A DNA stretch of 64,000 bases from assembly GCF_000377665.1 (NCBI RefSeq), contig NZ_KB898646.1, positions 434,001 through 498,000 of the forward strand. Reading direction: 5' to 3'. Positions 21,641 to 30,542 of this stretch are shown here, piece by piece. The position numbers and the translations under genes were made by a program. The DNA comes from Vreelandella zhanjiangensis DSM 21076. GTDB lineage: Bacteria > Pseudomonadota > Gammaproteobacteria > Pseudomonadales > Halomonadaceae. The notes under the pieces were generated by a model. The model did no database searches. It had not been told where the DNA came from and was given only the letters and a program-made list of their open reading frames with translations. The first letter of the stretch is position 1, and each line of letters begins with the position of its first letter.

Positions 21641-22401
21641 TACGTCATACGGTGTCGTTTCTTGTGGGAATTACGTTGGCAGTCGGGCTGTTCTGGCTGC
21701 TGGCGCTATTGGTAACACCGCCAGAAAGTGAGCCCGAACAGCCCATAATGACCATGACAATGAACATGGTTGAAGCACCTGAGGTCGCGCCTGAGCAAGA
21801 AGCACCTGCACCGCAGCCTGCACAGGCGGCTCCCCAGCAGGCACCACCCCCCATGCCAACGCCTGAGCCTCCTCCGGTAACCGATAGCGCTATTACGTTA
21901 CCTGAGGTCGAGCTGCCCGAGGTGCCCCTCGAGCCGGTTGAAATGGATAATGAGCTGCCGGAGCTAGCGGAAATTACCCCCGAGCCCACGCCCGAGCCAA
22001 CGCCGCGGCCAGACCCTGCACCGGAGCCATCGCCTGAGCCGCCAGCTGAACCAGCACCTGCCGCGACGCCCACCGAAGCGCCCGCGCCGCGTGAAGCAGC
22101 GCCTGTTGCGGAAGCACCGCCGTCTAATGAGCCGGTGAGTGTAGGCCAGGTAGCGCCCACCAACCGCGTCAACCCCACGTACCCCTCACGCGCACAGCGT
22201 CGAGGCATGGAAGGGTTTGTTGAAGTGGAGTTTATTATTCGGCGCGACGGCAGCGTTGATCGCTCCTCCATTCGGGTAACCAATGCTCAGCCGCGGCGCG
22301 TATTTGAAGATGCCGCGCAGGATGCGATTGCGCAATGGCAGTTTGCGGGCAGCCAGCAGATACGGCGCGCCACACAACGCATAGAGTTTCAGTTGAGGTA
22401 G
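21637..22401 (+). CDS. tonB: TonB energy transducer
   Basis: This 254-residue protein has an N-terminal membrane anchor (about residues 5-27), a long proline/glutamate-rich spacer (about 30-170, many PEP and PTPEP units), and a C-terminal TonB domain with NPTYPSRAQRRGMEGFVEVEF and AQDAIAQWQF. TonB transmits proton-motive force to outer-membrane receptors for siderophores and other ligands. It overlaps exbD by 4 bases. The operon context marks it as the TonB2-type transducer. Confidence 0.94.
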   Translation: MIRHTVSFLVGITLAVGLFWLLALLVTPPESEPEQPIMTMTMNMVEAPEVAPEQEAPAPQPAQAAPQQAPPPMPTPEPPPVTDSAITLPEVELPEVPLEPVEMDNELPELAEITPEPTPEPTPRPDPAPEPSPEPPAEPAPAATPTEAPAPREAAPVAEAPPSNEPVSVGQVAPTNRVNPTYPSRAQRRGMEGFVEVEFIIRRDGSVDRSSIRVTNAQPRRVFEDAAQDAIAQWQFAGSQQIRRATQRIEFQLR

Positions 22402-22405
22402 CGGT

Positions 22406-23473
22406 ATGCAGCGTTTAGCGTGGATTCTAATGTTCAGCGTGTGGGCTTCTGTCGCCCAGGCCAATGCACCGCTGCCTGGCGATATCATCCGTGATCTGAA
22501 AGCCCTGCAGGAGCAGCTGGAGGAGGGTGCGGTTGAGGCGGTGGCTGAGCGCGCTTCCTCCCAGGCCCAGCGCTTAAGTGGAGGCAATGCGTCTGATCGC
22601 TGGGCGAGCGCGCTCTATCATCAGCTGGTCGCAGGCGCCCTGGCTCGCCAGGATCAGCCCGCCCAGGCGGCCGACCATTTAGCCGCGGCACGCCAAACCA
22701 GTGGCGTTGGTACAGACCAAGCGGCGCGCTGGCTGCGTGAAGAAGCCTCGCTGCGCCGCGTGGCGGGCCAAAATGAGCAGGCGATTGGCTTACTAAGCGA
22801 GTGGCTGGATAGAGAGCAGGACACCCAGGCGTTATGGCGATTGGTCGGCTTGATGGCGCAAGAGCAGCAGTGGGACGCCGCCGCTGAGCGGCTGGAGCAA
22901 GTCATTGGCCAAACGCCAGAGCTCAACGAAAGCCAGCAAGCGCTGGCGCTTGCCGTAATGCGCCATGCCGGGCAGAACGAGCAGGCGCTAAGCTGGCTGG
23001 TGGATGGGTTGAACCCTGATAGTGATATAGAAACTTGGCGTCAGGCGGCAGGGCTTGCCCAGCAGGCAGGTCAGGCCGGTGTAGCAGCGGGTCTTTGGGA
23101 AATGGCCTGGCAGTTAGGTAAGCTTGAGACGCCAGAAGATCAGTGGCTGCTTATTCAGCTGCATATGGCCGGAGGAACGCCTGCGCGTGCTGCCGAGCAT
23201 TTAGCTCAAGCGCTGGAAAACGGCGATGTTGAACGCGATGAAAAGACGTTAAGGCTGCTGGCGACGGCTTGGCAGCAGGCCAGGCACGTCGACAATGCGT
23301 TAAGCGCGTGGCAGGCCCTGGCCGAACAAACCCAGTCCGCCAAGGATTGGCGTCAGTATGGTCAGTTAGCCTATGCCTGGGGGGATGAAGCCCAGGCCGA
23401 GCAGGCATTAGAGCAGGCCTCTAGCCTGGGGGATGAAGAAGCAAGCCAGTGGCTGAGCAGTTTTGACTATTAG
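22406..23473 (+). CDS. Exported alpha-helical repeat (TPR-like) protein of the TonB2 operon
   Basis: This 355-residue exported protein has a signal peptide (about residues 1-20, ending WASVAQANA) and then helical repeats rich in Ala, Gln and Trp, with TPR-like pairs such as ALWRLVGLMAQEQQWDAAAERLEQ and DWRQYGQLAYAWGDEAQAEQALEQ. It starts 4 bases after tonB and ends the operon. Repeat proteins in this position are common in TonB2-type clusters and are thought to help link the energised complex to the envelope, but the role here is inferred from position. Confidence 0.82.
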   Translation: MQRLAWILMFSVWASVAQANAPLPGDIIRDLKALQEQLEEGAVEAVAERASSQAQRLSGGNASDRWASALYHQLVAGALARQDQPAQAADHLAAARQTSGVGTDQAARWLREEASLRRVAGQNEQAIGLLSEWLDREQDTQALWRLVGLMAQEQQWDAAAERLEQVIGQTPELNESQQALALAVMRHAGQNEQALSWLVDGLNPDSDIETWRQAAGLAQQAGQAGVAAGLWEMAWQLGKLETPEDQWLLIQLHMAGGTPARAAEHLAQALENGDVERDEKTLRLLATAWQQARHVDNALSAWQALAEQTQSAKDWRQYGQLAYAWGDEAQAEQALEQASSLGDEEASQWLSSFDY

Positions 23474-23513
23474 AGTAGGTTGCCTGCGCGCAGTGGCGGC
23501 AGGCACTAGCTGG

Positions 23514-24347
23514 CTAAGTAGACGCTTTTAACGTGATCGCAAAATCGCTCCAGGTCGGCGCATGGTCAGACGGGCGCTCCATGCCACGCATTGCGTAATC
23601 GATCCCGGCGGCCTGAACGCAGTCGGCTAAAGGCTGCGTCACGAGAATGTAGTCAATACGCAGGCCACGTTTCGGCTCGCGGTCAAAGCCCTTGGAGCGG
23701 TAGTCAAACCAGCTGAACCACTCGTTGTTTTCTGGGTGACAAAGGCGGTAGCTGTCGGTGAGGCCCCAGGCTTTAATGCCTTCAAGCCATTCACGCTCAA
23801 TCGGTTGAAAGCTGGCTTTACCTTCGCGCAGCCAGCGCTTGCGGCTATCTTCGCCAATGCCAATATCCTGATCTTCAGGGGAGATATTAAAATCTCCCAT
23901 TACTGCCAAGCGCTCGTCAGGACGGTGCTGTTCATCAAGCAGCCGCTTTAATTGGCGATAGAACTGCGCCTTGTGCGGAAATTTGGTGGGGTGCTCGACG
24001 TTTTCGCCCTGAGGGAAATATCCGTTCCATACGGTGACCGGCTCGCCGTCATCGGCCAGCAGACGTACCCCGATCATGCGTCGTTGGGCGTCTTCATCAT
24101 CGTCTGTGAAGCCGTAAAAAACGTCCTGAGGTTTCTGGCGGCACATCAGTGCCACACCGTAATGACCTTTCTGACCATGGTAATAGACGTGGTAACCCAT
24201 GGCTTCCACATCGGCCAGGGGAAATTCGCTGTCCTGAACTTTGGTTTCCTGCAGGCCAATAACGTCAGGTTGTTGGGTATCAATCAAGGCCTGTAGCTGA
24301 TGAAGTCGAGCACGAATGCCGTTGATATTGAAAGAAACCAAACGCAT
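23514..24347 (-). CDS. xthA: Exodeoxyribonuclease III
   Basis: This 277-residue Mg-dependent AP endonuclease and 3'-5' exonuclease of base excision repair matches E. coli XthA along its whole length. Visible motifs are SFNINGIRARLHQL, VIGLQETKV with the metal-binding glutamate, YYHGQKGHYGVAL, VWNGYFPQGE, MGDFNISPEDQDIGIG, FSWFDYRSKGFDREPKRGLRIDYIL and the terminal PSDHAPTW with the catalytic histidine. Its ATG overlaps by one base the stop of a small upstream basic-protein gene, so the two are likely coupled. Confidence 0.96.
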   Translation of the reverse strand: MRLVSFNINGIRARLHQLQALIDTQQPDVIGLQETKVQDSEFPLADVEAMGYHVYYHGQKGHYGVALMCRQKPQDVFYGFTDDDEDAQRRMIGVRLLADDGEPVTVWNGYFPQGENVEHPTKFPHKAQFYRQLKRLLDEQHRPDERLAVMGDFNISPEDQDIGIGEDSRKRWLREGKASFQPIEREWLEGIKAWGLTDSYRLCHPENNEWFSWFDYRSKGFDREPKRGLRIDYILVTQPLADCVQAAGIDYAMRGMERPSDHAPTWSDFAITLKAST

Positions 24348-24595
24348 TACGATTTATCCTCTGGTTTTTGCTCAGCCCCTTTGTCTGGATGAATCGCAAT
24401 GTTTTGACCACTTTGCTGGCGGGCCAGTTTTTTAACCGCCTGCAATTTACGCTGCTGCTGCTTTTTTGCTACAAAGCGGCGTGACGGCGCCACCTGATCG
24501 GGGTTATCGTGGCGCCACTTTTTGTAATCTTTGCGTCGCCCCGTGCGGATCGTCACCTTGTCGGCCAGCGAACGTGTCTTTTTCTTACGCGTCAT
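24347..24595 (-). CDS. Small very basic protein upstream of xthA
   Basis: This 82-residue protein is rich in Lys, Arg and Gln, starting MTRKKKTRSLADKV and carrying RRKDYKKWRHDNPDQVAPSR. No membrane segment, cysteine or known catalytic motif is present. I do not recognise the family. The frame is likely real: its stop overlaps the xthA start (TAATG) and it is preceded by AAGGAGCGCGAC near the ATG. The composition suggests a nucleic-acid or ribosome-binding protein, and the coupling to exonuclease III hints at a DNA-related role; both are inference. Confidence 0.65.
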   Translation of the reverse strand: MTRKKKTRSLADKVTIRTGRRKDYKKWRHDNPDQVAPSRRFVAKKQQQRKLQAVKKLARQQSGQNIAIHPDKGAEQKPEDKS

Positions 24596-24740
24596 GTCGC
24601 GCTCCTTACGTCGATTTAAGCCACATTCTAACAGGCTCTGGCCTACCTTCGACAGCAGGACGCGCTCTTAACGCCAACCCCTGATACAATGCGCACTTCG
24701 TGATGCCTAATATTCACAGCAATGGACAGATACATAGCCT

Positions 24741-26015
24741 ATGAGCGAGTCGGAACAGACCATAGCATCGGCCCAGAACCGTAAGCCAAAACGCCGCCGT
24801 CGGAAACCGCGTCGTCGTCAGTCTAGCTGGGATCTTCGTCAGTTTCAGGTGCCTGCCGTGGCCGGCAAATGGCGCTTCCATGACTTTGATCTGCCGCTAC
24901 CGCTAATGCGCGCTATCCATGCCCAAGGGTTTGAATACTGCACGCCGATCCAGGCCGAGGCGTTACGCCAAACGCTGCTGGGTGGCGATATTGTCGGTAA
25001 AGCGCAGACCGGTACCGGCAAGACCGCAGCGTTTTTAATCTCGGTGCTGGCTTACTTCCTGGAAGAGCCGACGCCTGATGGTCAAAAAGCGGGGGCGCCG
25101 CGTGCGCTGATTATTGCGCCTACCCGTGAGCTGGCGCTGCAGATAGAAAAAGATGCCAAAGCGCTAGCCCGCTTCACTCAGTTGAATGTGGCAAGCGTTG
25201 TCGGTGGAATGGACTATCAAAAGCAGCGTGAAAGCCTGGGTAAAAAGATCGATATCCTGGTTGCCACCCCGGGCCGCCTGTTGGATTTTCATCAAAAGCG
25301 CGATATCGACCTTTCTGAAGTAGAAGTACTGGTGCTGGATGAAGCTGACCGCATGTTGTCGATGGGCTTTATTCCAGACGTGAAGCGTATTATTCGCTAC
25401 ACGCCAAAGACAGAAGAGCGTCAGACGTTCCTGTTTTCGGCAACCTTTACCGACGATATCCTAAACCTGGCCAGTCAGTGGACGCTGAATCCGGCCCACG
25501 TTGAGATTGAAGTCACGGTTGAAAACCAGGCCGATATCGATCAGCGCGTTTACCTTGTCTCCGATGACGACAAGCAGCGCCTGCTGGTGAATCTGCTTGA
25601 GCAGGAGAGCTTCGAACGCGTCATGGTATTTGGTAATCGCCGTGATTTGGTTCGCAAGCTGGATGATCTGCTTAAGAAAGCCGGCGTCAGCGTTGCCATG
25701 CTGTCCGGTGATGTGCCGCAGAGTCAGCGGATCACCACGCTTGAGCGTTTCCGTGAAGGGGAAATTCAAGTGCTGGTAGCCACCGATGTGGCCGGGCGCG
25801 GTATTCATATTGAAGACGTAAGCCACGTCATCAACTATACGCTGCCTGAAGACCCGGAAGACTACGTTCACCGTATTGGCCGTACCGGTCGTGCGGGCGC
25901 TAAAGGCGTTTCGATCAGCTTTGTGGGTGAAGAAGATGCCTTCTCGCTGCCGGAAATCGAGCGTTATATCAACGACAAGCTTCCCTGCGAGCATCCGCCG
26001 GAAGGCATGCTGTAA
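24741..26015 (+). CDS. rhlB: DEAD-box RNA helicase, RhlB-like
   Basis: This 424-residue DEAD-box helicase has a basic N-terminal tail ([13 protein letters not shown]), then the Q motif [12 protein letters not shown], Walker [30 protein letters not shown] in [12 protein letters not shown], and the C-terminal motifs [15 protein letters not shown] and [10 protein letters not shown]. The sequence fits RhlB, which unwinds RNA for the RNase E degradosome. The unusual basic N-terminal extension of about 40 residues may add RNA affinity. RhlE or SrmB is less likely. dinG starts 5 bases downstream. Confidence 0.87.
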   Translation: MSESEQTIASAQNRKPKRRRRKPRRRQSSWDLRQFQVPAVAGKWRFHDFDLPLPLMRAIHAQGFEYCTPIQAEALRQTLLGGDIVGKAQTGTGKTAAFLISVLAYFLEEPTPDGQKAGAPRALIIAPTRELALQIEKDAKALARFTQLNVASVVGGMDYQKQRESLGKKIDILVATPGRLLDFHQKRDIDLSEVEVLVLDEADRMLSMGFIPDVKRIIRYTPKTEERQTFLFSATFTDDILNLASQWTLNPAHVEIEVTVENQADIDQRVYLVSDDDKQRLLVNLLEQESFERVMVFGNRRDLVRKLDDLLKKAGVSVAMLSGDVPQSQRITTLERFREGEIQVLVATDVAGRGIHIEDVSHVINYTLPEDPEDYVHRIGRTGRAGAKGVSISFVGEEDAFSLPEIERYINDKLPCEHPPEGML

Positions 26016-26020
26016 AGCGC

Positions 26021-28147
26021 ATGCTCGATAATGCCTTAAAAAGCGATATTCAAGACGCCTACCGTCGCGTGGTGGAAAAGCTCGAGCTTACCCCACGCTA
26101 CGGGCAGCGCCTGATGATTGCCGAAATTGCCCGTACGCTGGGGGATATCGAAAGCGATAGTGAAGGTAAGCGCGTAAGCGACAGCCATGTATGTGTGCTT
26201 GAAGCGGGTACCGGCACGGGGAAAACGCTGGCCTACCTGATCGCTGCCTTGCCGATTGCGAAAGCCCGCGGCAAGCGGCTGGTCATTTCGACAGCGACAG
26301 TCGCCCTGCAGGAGCAGGTGCTTAACCAGGACCTGCCCGCGCTTGCCAGCCATAGCGGTATTGCCTTTCGTTACGCGCTGGCCAAAGGTCGCGGCCGCTA
26401 TGTTTGCGTCGCAAAGCTGGATGAGGTGCTGGAAGGCTCTGAACCTAACCCCACGCTTTCGCTATTCGAGCATTCCCTGCAAACCCAAAGCAGTGATTTT
26501 ACCGTACTGGCCACCGATATGGCGGAAGCCTACGGGCAGGGCGAGTGGGAAGGTGATCGGGATAACTGGCCAGTCGCCATTGAGGATACGCACTGGCGAC
26601 GGCTTACCGTTGATCATCGCCAATGCACGGGAAGGCGCTGCGGCCATTTTGGCGCCTGCGCCTTTTTTCGCTCGCGGCGTGAACTTGAAAATGCCGACGT
26701 CATTGTGGCCAATCATGATCTGGTGCTGGCTGATTTGGCCTTGGGGGGCGGGGCTATTCTGCCCGATCCGGCGGACTGCATTTTTGTCTTCGATGAAGGC
26801 CATCACCTGCCCGATAAAGCGCTTTCGCATTTCGCCCATCGATTTGCGGTACACGGCTGTGTACGCTGGTTAAAAACGCTGAAAAGCAGTTTGACGGATC
26901 TGCACCAAGCGCTGGCAATACAGCCAACCATCGCGCGTTTGCTGGCGGGTCTGCCAGAGGTGATTCAGGTTCTTGAGCCGGTGCTTGGCGATGTGTTCAG
27001 CGTCGGGCATCAGATTGCCGGCCGGCCCAACGGGCTGTCAGATGAAGAAAACACCCTGCAGTCGCGCTTTGAAAAGGGACAGGTGCCCGATGCGCTGCGC
27101 GACCAGGCACAGCAACTGCTGGTAATGTTCGCCACGCTTTCGCGGTGTCTGGAGAGTATCAGCGATATTTTGCGTGAGAGTCTTGATCCGGATAAACAGA
27201 CCGGCCTTGATCGCGAGCAGGCTGAAAGCTGGCTACCGCTAGTGGCCTTACTGCATGGCCGGGCGCTTGAGGCCCATGCGCTATGGCAGGCCTTTAGCGA
27301 GCAGGACCCGCCCAACGCGCCGCCCAGCGCCAGGTGGGTAACGCTTAGCCGCGTTGCGGGTGAACCTGAAATCGAATTTTCGGCAAGCCCGGTATCGGCC
27401 GCCCATACGCTGGCCAAGCATTTATGGGGGCGCTGCCACGGTGCGGTGGTAACGTCGGCTACGCTTACCGCACTGGGTCGGTTTGAACGGTTGCAGGAGC
27501 GGGCGGGGCTGGCAAACCGCTACCGTTATCAGGCGCTGCCTAGCCCGTTCAATTATGCTAATGCGGTACTACGGGTGCCCAAAGAGGCTACCGATCCCAG
27601 TGATCGGGAAGCGCATGAAAGCGCTATTGTGCAATTTGTAACGCAACTAGCCGATAAAGAGGCTGCCCTGGTGCTGTTTTCGTCACGGGCGCAGCTGCGC
27701 GCCGTGGAAAAGGGCCTGCCAGCGGCTATCAAGGAGCGTGTGCTTGCCCAGGATGCGCTGCCCAAACGGGAGCTCATCACTCAGCACCGCGCGGCGGTTG
27801 ATAAAGGTAAGGGGAGTATCATTTTCGGGCTGGCAAGCTTTGCCGAAGGTATCGACCTGCCTGGAGATTATCTGACCCACGTGGTGATTACCCGGCTGCC
27901 GTTTGCGGTGCCCGATGACCCCGTGGGCGCAACGCTTGCCGAATGGATTGAAAGTCAGGGGGGGAACTCTTTTATGCGGATTAGCGTACCCGATGCTTCC
28001 ATCAAACTGGTGCAGGCTTGCGGGCGACTCATTCGTAAAGAGAGTGACCACGGGACGATTACGCTGCTTGATAAGCGTGTGATAACTCGCCGCTATGGTC
28101 AGGCGCTGTTAGATGCGTTGCCGCCATTTCGAAGAGAAATACACTAA
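26021..28147 (+). CDS. dinG: DinG-family ATP-dependent DNA helicase
   Basis: This 708-residue XPD/DinG-type superfamily 2 helicase has Walker A in EAGTGTGKTLAYLIA, an iron-sulphur domain with cysteines in RYVCVAKLDEV and QCTGRRCGHFGAC, Walker B VFDEGHH, and C-terminal motifs FGLASFAEGIDLPG and QACGRLIRKESDHG. DinG acts in repair and in resolving RNA-DNA hybrids at transcription-replication conflicts. It starts 5 bases after rhlB without a strong binding site, so the RNA helicase and DNA helicase are probably co-translated. No LexA box was seen upstream. Confidence 0.92.
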   Translation: MLDNALKSDIQDAYRRVVEKLELTPRYGQRLMIAEIARTLGDIESDSEGKRVSDSHVCVLEAGTGTGKTLAYLIAALPIAKARGKRLVISTATVALQEQVLNQDLPALASHSGIAFRYALAKGRGRYVCVAKLDEVLEGSEPNPTLSLFEHSLQTQSSDFTVLATDMAEAYGQGEWEGDRDNWPVAIEDTHWRRLTVDHRQCTGRRCGHFGACAFFRSRRELENADVIVANHDLVLADLALGGGAILPDPADCIFVFDEGHHLPDKALSHFAHRFAVHGCVRWLKTLKSSLTDLHQALAIQPTIARLLAGLPEVIQVLEPVLGDVFSVGHQIAGRPNGLSDEENTLQSRFEKGQVPDALRDQAQQLLVMFATLSRCLESISDILRESLDPDKQTGLDREQAESWLPLVALLHGRALEAHALWQAFSEQDPPNAPPSARWVTLSRVAGEPEIEFSASPVSAAHTLAKHLWGRCHGAVVTSATLTALGRFERLQERAGLANRYRYQALPSPFNYANAVLRVPKEATDPSDREAHESAIVQFVTQLADKEAALVLFSSRAQLRAVEKGLPAAIKERVLAQDALPKRELITQHRAAVDKGKGSIIFGLASFAEGIDLPGDYLTHVVITRLPFAVPDDPVGATLAEWIESQGGNSFMRISVPDASIKLVQACGRLIRKESDHGTITLLDKRVITRRYGQALLDALPPFRREIH

Positions 28148-28185
28148 CCTTACCCCGCTGCGAGGCTTACTGCAGTGGGGTAAGG
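28148..28185. terminator. Hairpin between convergent dinG and DAHP synthase genes
   Basis: A 14-bp stem (CCTTACCCCGCTGC / GCAGTGGGGTAAGG, one G-U) with a 10-base loop fills the 48-base gap between tail-to-tail genes. There is no T run, but the position suggests a bidirectional 3'-end element. Confidence 0.55.
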
Positions 28186-28195
28186 CGAGGCATCG

Positions 28196-29272
28196 TTACG
28201 CAGTAATACGCTTGGCTAGCACCGACGCCAGTTTATCGTTCATACGCGTAAAGGCGTCAACGGTGGTGTCCCAGTCGATGCACGCATCGGTAATTGAGAC
28301 GCCATACTGTAGCTGGCTGAGATCGGCAGGTACTTTTTGACTTCCCCAGCCTATGTTGGACTCAATCATCAGTCCGATAATGGATGTGTTACCTTCCAGT
28401 ATCTGGTTGGTAACATTTTCCAATACCAGCGGCTGCAGGGCAGGGTCTTTGTTTGAGTTGGCGTGAGAGCAGTCGATCATGATGTTGGCCGAAATGTTGG
28501 CTTTTTTCAGCTCTTTTTCTGCCAGGGCGACGCTTACGCTATCGTAGTTGGGTTTGCCGTTACCGCCACGCAGCACGACGTGGCCGTAGGCATTACCCCG
28601 GGTGCGGATCACCGATACCTGGCCGGCCTGGTTAATACCCAGGAAGTTGTGCGGGTTGGCAACGGACTGCAGCGCGTTAATGGCAACATCCAGGCTGCCG
28701 TCGGTGCCGTTTTTAAAACCGACTGGCGAGGAAAGACCGGAAGCCATTTCGCGGTGGGTTTGCGATTCTGTGGTGCGTGCACCTACCGCAGACCAGCTGA
28801 TACAGTCTTGAAGGTACTGCGGCGAAATGGGGTCAAGCGCTTCGGTGGCAAGCGGCAAACCAAGCTCAGCCAGATCAACGAGCAGCTTGCGAGCGATGTG
28901 CAATCCTTCATCGATCTCAAACGAGTCGTTAAGATGCGGGTCATTGATCAGGCCTTTCCAGCCAACGGTGGTGCGTGGTTTTTCAAAGTAAACACGCATC
29001 ACGATGTACAGGCTATCACTTACCTGGTCGGCCAGTGTGCGAAGGCGGCGGGCATAATCCAAGGCCGCCTCAACATCATGGATGGAGCAGGGGCCGACCA
29101 CAACCAATAGGCGGGGGTCTTTGCCATCCAGAATATTTTGGATAGTCTGGCGCCCTTCTATAACCGTGCGTTCAGCGGCGTCGGTAAGAGGAACGGCCTG
29201 TTTGAGCGCGTCCGGCGTCGTGAGAACATCCTGAGCGAGGACGTTAAGATTGTGAACCTGCTGTTCTGACAT
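28196..29272 (-). CDS. 3-deoxy-7-phosphoheptulonate synthase, type I
   Basis: This 358-residue DAHP synthase catalyses the first step of the shikimate pathway, joining PEP and erythrose 4-phosphate. Class I motifs are present: LLVVVGPCSIHD, FEKPRTTVGWKGLINDP, SWSAVGARTTESQTHREMASG, GNGKPNYDSV and DCSHANSNKD with metal ligands. It belongs to the AroF/G/H family; which aromatic amino acid controls it is not evident, so no symbol is given. It is divergent from rpoE across 329 bases. A separate TrpR-controlled unit lies at 53960-56310. Confidence 0.93.
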   Translation of the reverse strand: MSEQQVHNLNVLAQDVLTTPDALKQAVPLTDAAERTVIEGRQTIQNILDGKDPRLLVVVGPCSIHDVEAALDYARRLRTLADQVSDSLYIVMRVYFEKPRTTVGWKGLINDPHLNDSFEIDEGLHIARKLLVDLAELGLPLATEALDPISPQYLQDCISWSAVGARTTESQTHREMASGLSSPVGFKNGTDGSLDVAINALQSVANPHNFLGINQAGQVSVIRTRGNAYGHVVLRGGNGKPNYDSVSVALAEKELKKANISANIMIDCSHANSNKDPALQPLVLENVTNQILEGNTSIIGLMIESNIGWGSQKVPADLSQLQYGVSITDACIDWDTTVDAFTRMNDKLASVLAKRITA

Positions 29273-29601
29273 CTAGCTACCTATGCTTGCGCAATGAACG
29301 GAAAATGGCACCTACTATGGCGTGTCACGGTGGTAAAAATCAATTATTGAGGAACTTGGCAGCGTTGAACAGTGTCAGCTCCTGGATTTTGCAAGTAGGG
29401 GGTAAGCGCTTGATGCGTCGCACAGAACGCGTAACACTTAGCGCTATGAATCATTTATGGGGCATTGTGTATTTAGCCTCTGTCATCACTATCATTAATT
29501 AATCCCCAAGGGACACTATGCTGCTTGCTGTGAAGGCCCGCGCAAAGGGGCTAATAGGAATAAGGCTCGACGCACGTCGTACGAGCTGGAGGAGCGTGTG
29601 A
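29273..29601. other. Divergent intergenic region between DAHP synthase and algU/rpoE
   Basis: This 329-base region must hold promoters for both genes. A 71-codon frame (29287-29502) has no binding site or recognisable product and is not annotated. One sigma-E-like promoter for the plus strand is listed separately. I did not find a convincing TrpR, TyrR or Fur site. Confidence 0.5.
29352..29378 (+). promoter_or_regulatory. Candidate sigma-E (AlgU) promoter for algU
   Basis: GAACTT (29352-29357), a 17-base spacer and TCAG (29375-29378) fit the GAACTT-N16/17-TCtga pattern of RpoE/AlgU promoters. The algU start is about 220 bases downstream. Autoregulation of the sigma factor is known in E. coli and Pseudomonas. 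Confidence 0.45.
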
Positions 29602-30201
29602 ATGGGCACTCGGGAAACGGACCAACAGCTTGTCGAACGTGCCCAGAAAGGCGATACGCGCGCTTTTGATCTGCTGGTAAAAAAATACCAGCATAAAATT
29701 ATCGGGTTGATCGGACGTTACGTACATGATCACTCGGAAGTTCAGGACGTGGCGCAAGAGGCATTTATCAAAGCGTACCGCGCGCTGGGTAAATTTCGTG
29801 CCGAGAGCGCTTTTTATACCTGGATGTACCGGATCGCCATTAACACGGCTAAAAATCACCTGGTGTCACGTGGTCGCCGCCCGCCCGGTAGCGACCTAGA
29901 TATTGTCGATGCCGAGATTGTTGATCAAAGCGGTCGGCTGGCCGATGCCGAATCACCGGAAGCCGCCATCGCCCGTGATCAGCTTGAGGCAGCGGTTTAT
30001 GAGGCGATTGAAAATCTGCCGGATGATCTGCGCACCGCCATTACGCTACGTGAGCTTGACGGCCTGGCGTATGAAGATATTGCCCAGATAATGCAGTGCC
30101 CGGTAGGAACCGTGCGCTCACGAATTTTCCGTGCTCGTGAAGCGGTGGATGAACATATCCGGCCTTTGGTGACTACCGCACGGAACAGTCGCGACGATTA
30201 A
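29602..30201 (+). CDS. rpoE: Envelope-stress ECF sigma factor AlgU/RpoE
   Basis: This 199-residue ECF sigma factor has region 2 in AFDLLVKKYQHKIIGLIGRY and DVAQEAFIKAYRALGKFR...FYTWMYRIAINTAKNHL, and region 4 in LPDDLRTAITLRELDGLAYEDIAQIM with the CPVGTVRSRIFRARE recognition helix. It matches AlgU (RpoE), which controls envelope stress and, in Pseudomonas, alginate. The start is ATG 29602 with GGAGGAG 7 bases upstream. mucA, mucB, mucC and mucD follow in the classic order, but with a 341-base gap before mucA. Confidence 0.96.
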   Translation: MGTRETDQQLVERAQKGDTRAFDLLVKKYQHKIIGLIGRYVHDHSEVQDVAQEAFIKAYRALGKFRAESAFYTWMYRIAINTAKNHLVSRGRRPPGSDLDIVDAEIVDQSGRLADAESPEAAIARDQLEAAVYEAIENLPDDLRTAITLRELDGLAYEDIAQIMQCPVGTVRSRIFRAREAVDEHIRPLVTTARNSRDD

Positions 30202-30542
30202 TGGTCAATAACAGCAGTGCCCAATAGCATATGTTATATGGTGGAATTTATTGGGTATCTAACGGATTGGTCACAAATAATTACGTTTTTACTTTTTTTG
30301 TGAACTGTCTGGAAAGTGGGGCGTCATACAGGCTGACCGCTTTTGATAAGCGGAAGACGATTAGCAGCCGTGACGCTATTTACAGCGGCGCCTTAAGCAA
30401 CAAGCACTAAAGTAGGATTAACGTCAGTGCTTAATGCAAGGCGAGTTGTTCAGGTCTTAGCCTGTGAAGTTGTTACAGCGGTCACTGCTTATTTGCCGTA
30501 CTGCGGTAGGACTTCATTTAACACAGTGTGAGGGTGTGAAGT
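30202..30542 (+). other. Long gap between rpoE/algU and mucA
   Basis: These 341 bases separate the sigma factor from its anti-sigma gene and hold no coding frame. The first half is AT-rich (30230-30300). A possible hairpin CCCAATA/TATTGGG spans 30220-30255, a sigma-E-like promoter lies at 30302-30327 and a CCGCTTTTGATAAGCGG hairpin at 30338-30354. Separate control of mucA is a reasonable inference. Confidence 0.5.
30302..30327 (+). promoter_or_regulatory. Candidate sigma-E-like promoter before mucA
   Basis: GAACTG (30302-30307), 16 bases and TCAT (30324-30327) resemble an AlgU promoter with one mismatch in the -35. It is 215 bases before mucA. This is a motif match only. Confidence 0.35.

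Noticed and set aside
21645..22283. 212-codon minus-strand frame rich in Gly and Ser
   Set aside because: It is the mirror of the proline-rich TonB spacer and has no independent support.
23474..23513. TGCCTGC...GCAGGCA inverted repeat between the TonB2 operon and xthA
   Set aside because: The stem is short with an unpaired interior and no T run on either strand, so I did not call a terminator.
28463..29110. 215-codon plus-strand frame
   Set aside because: It lies antisense within the DAHP synthase gene, whose motifs are intact.
29287..29502. 71-codon plus-strand frame between DAHP synthase and rpoE
   Set aside because: No ribosome-binding site or recognisable domain, and it overlaps the probable promoter region.
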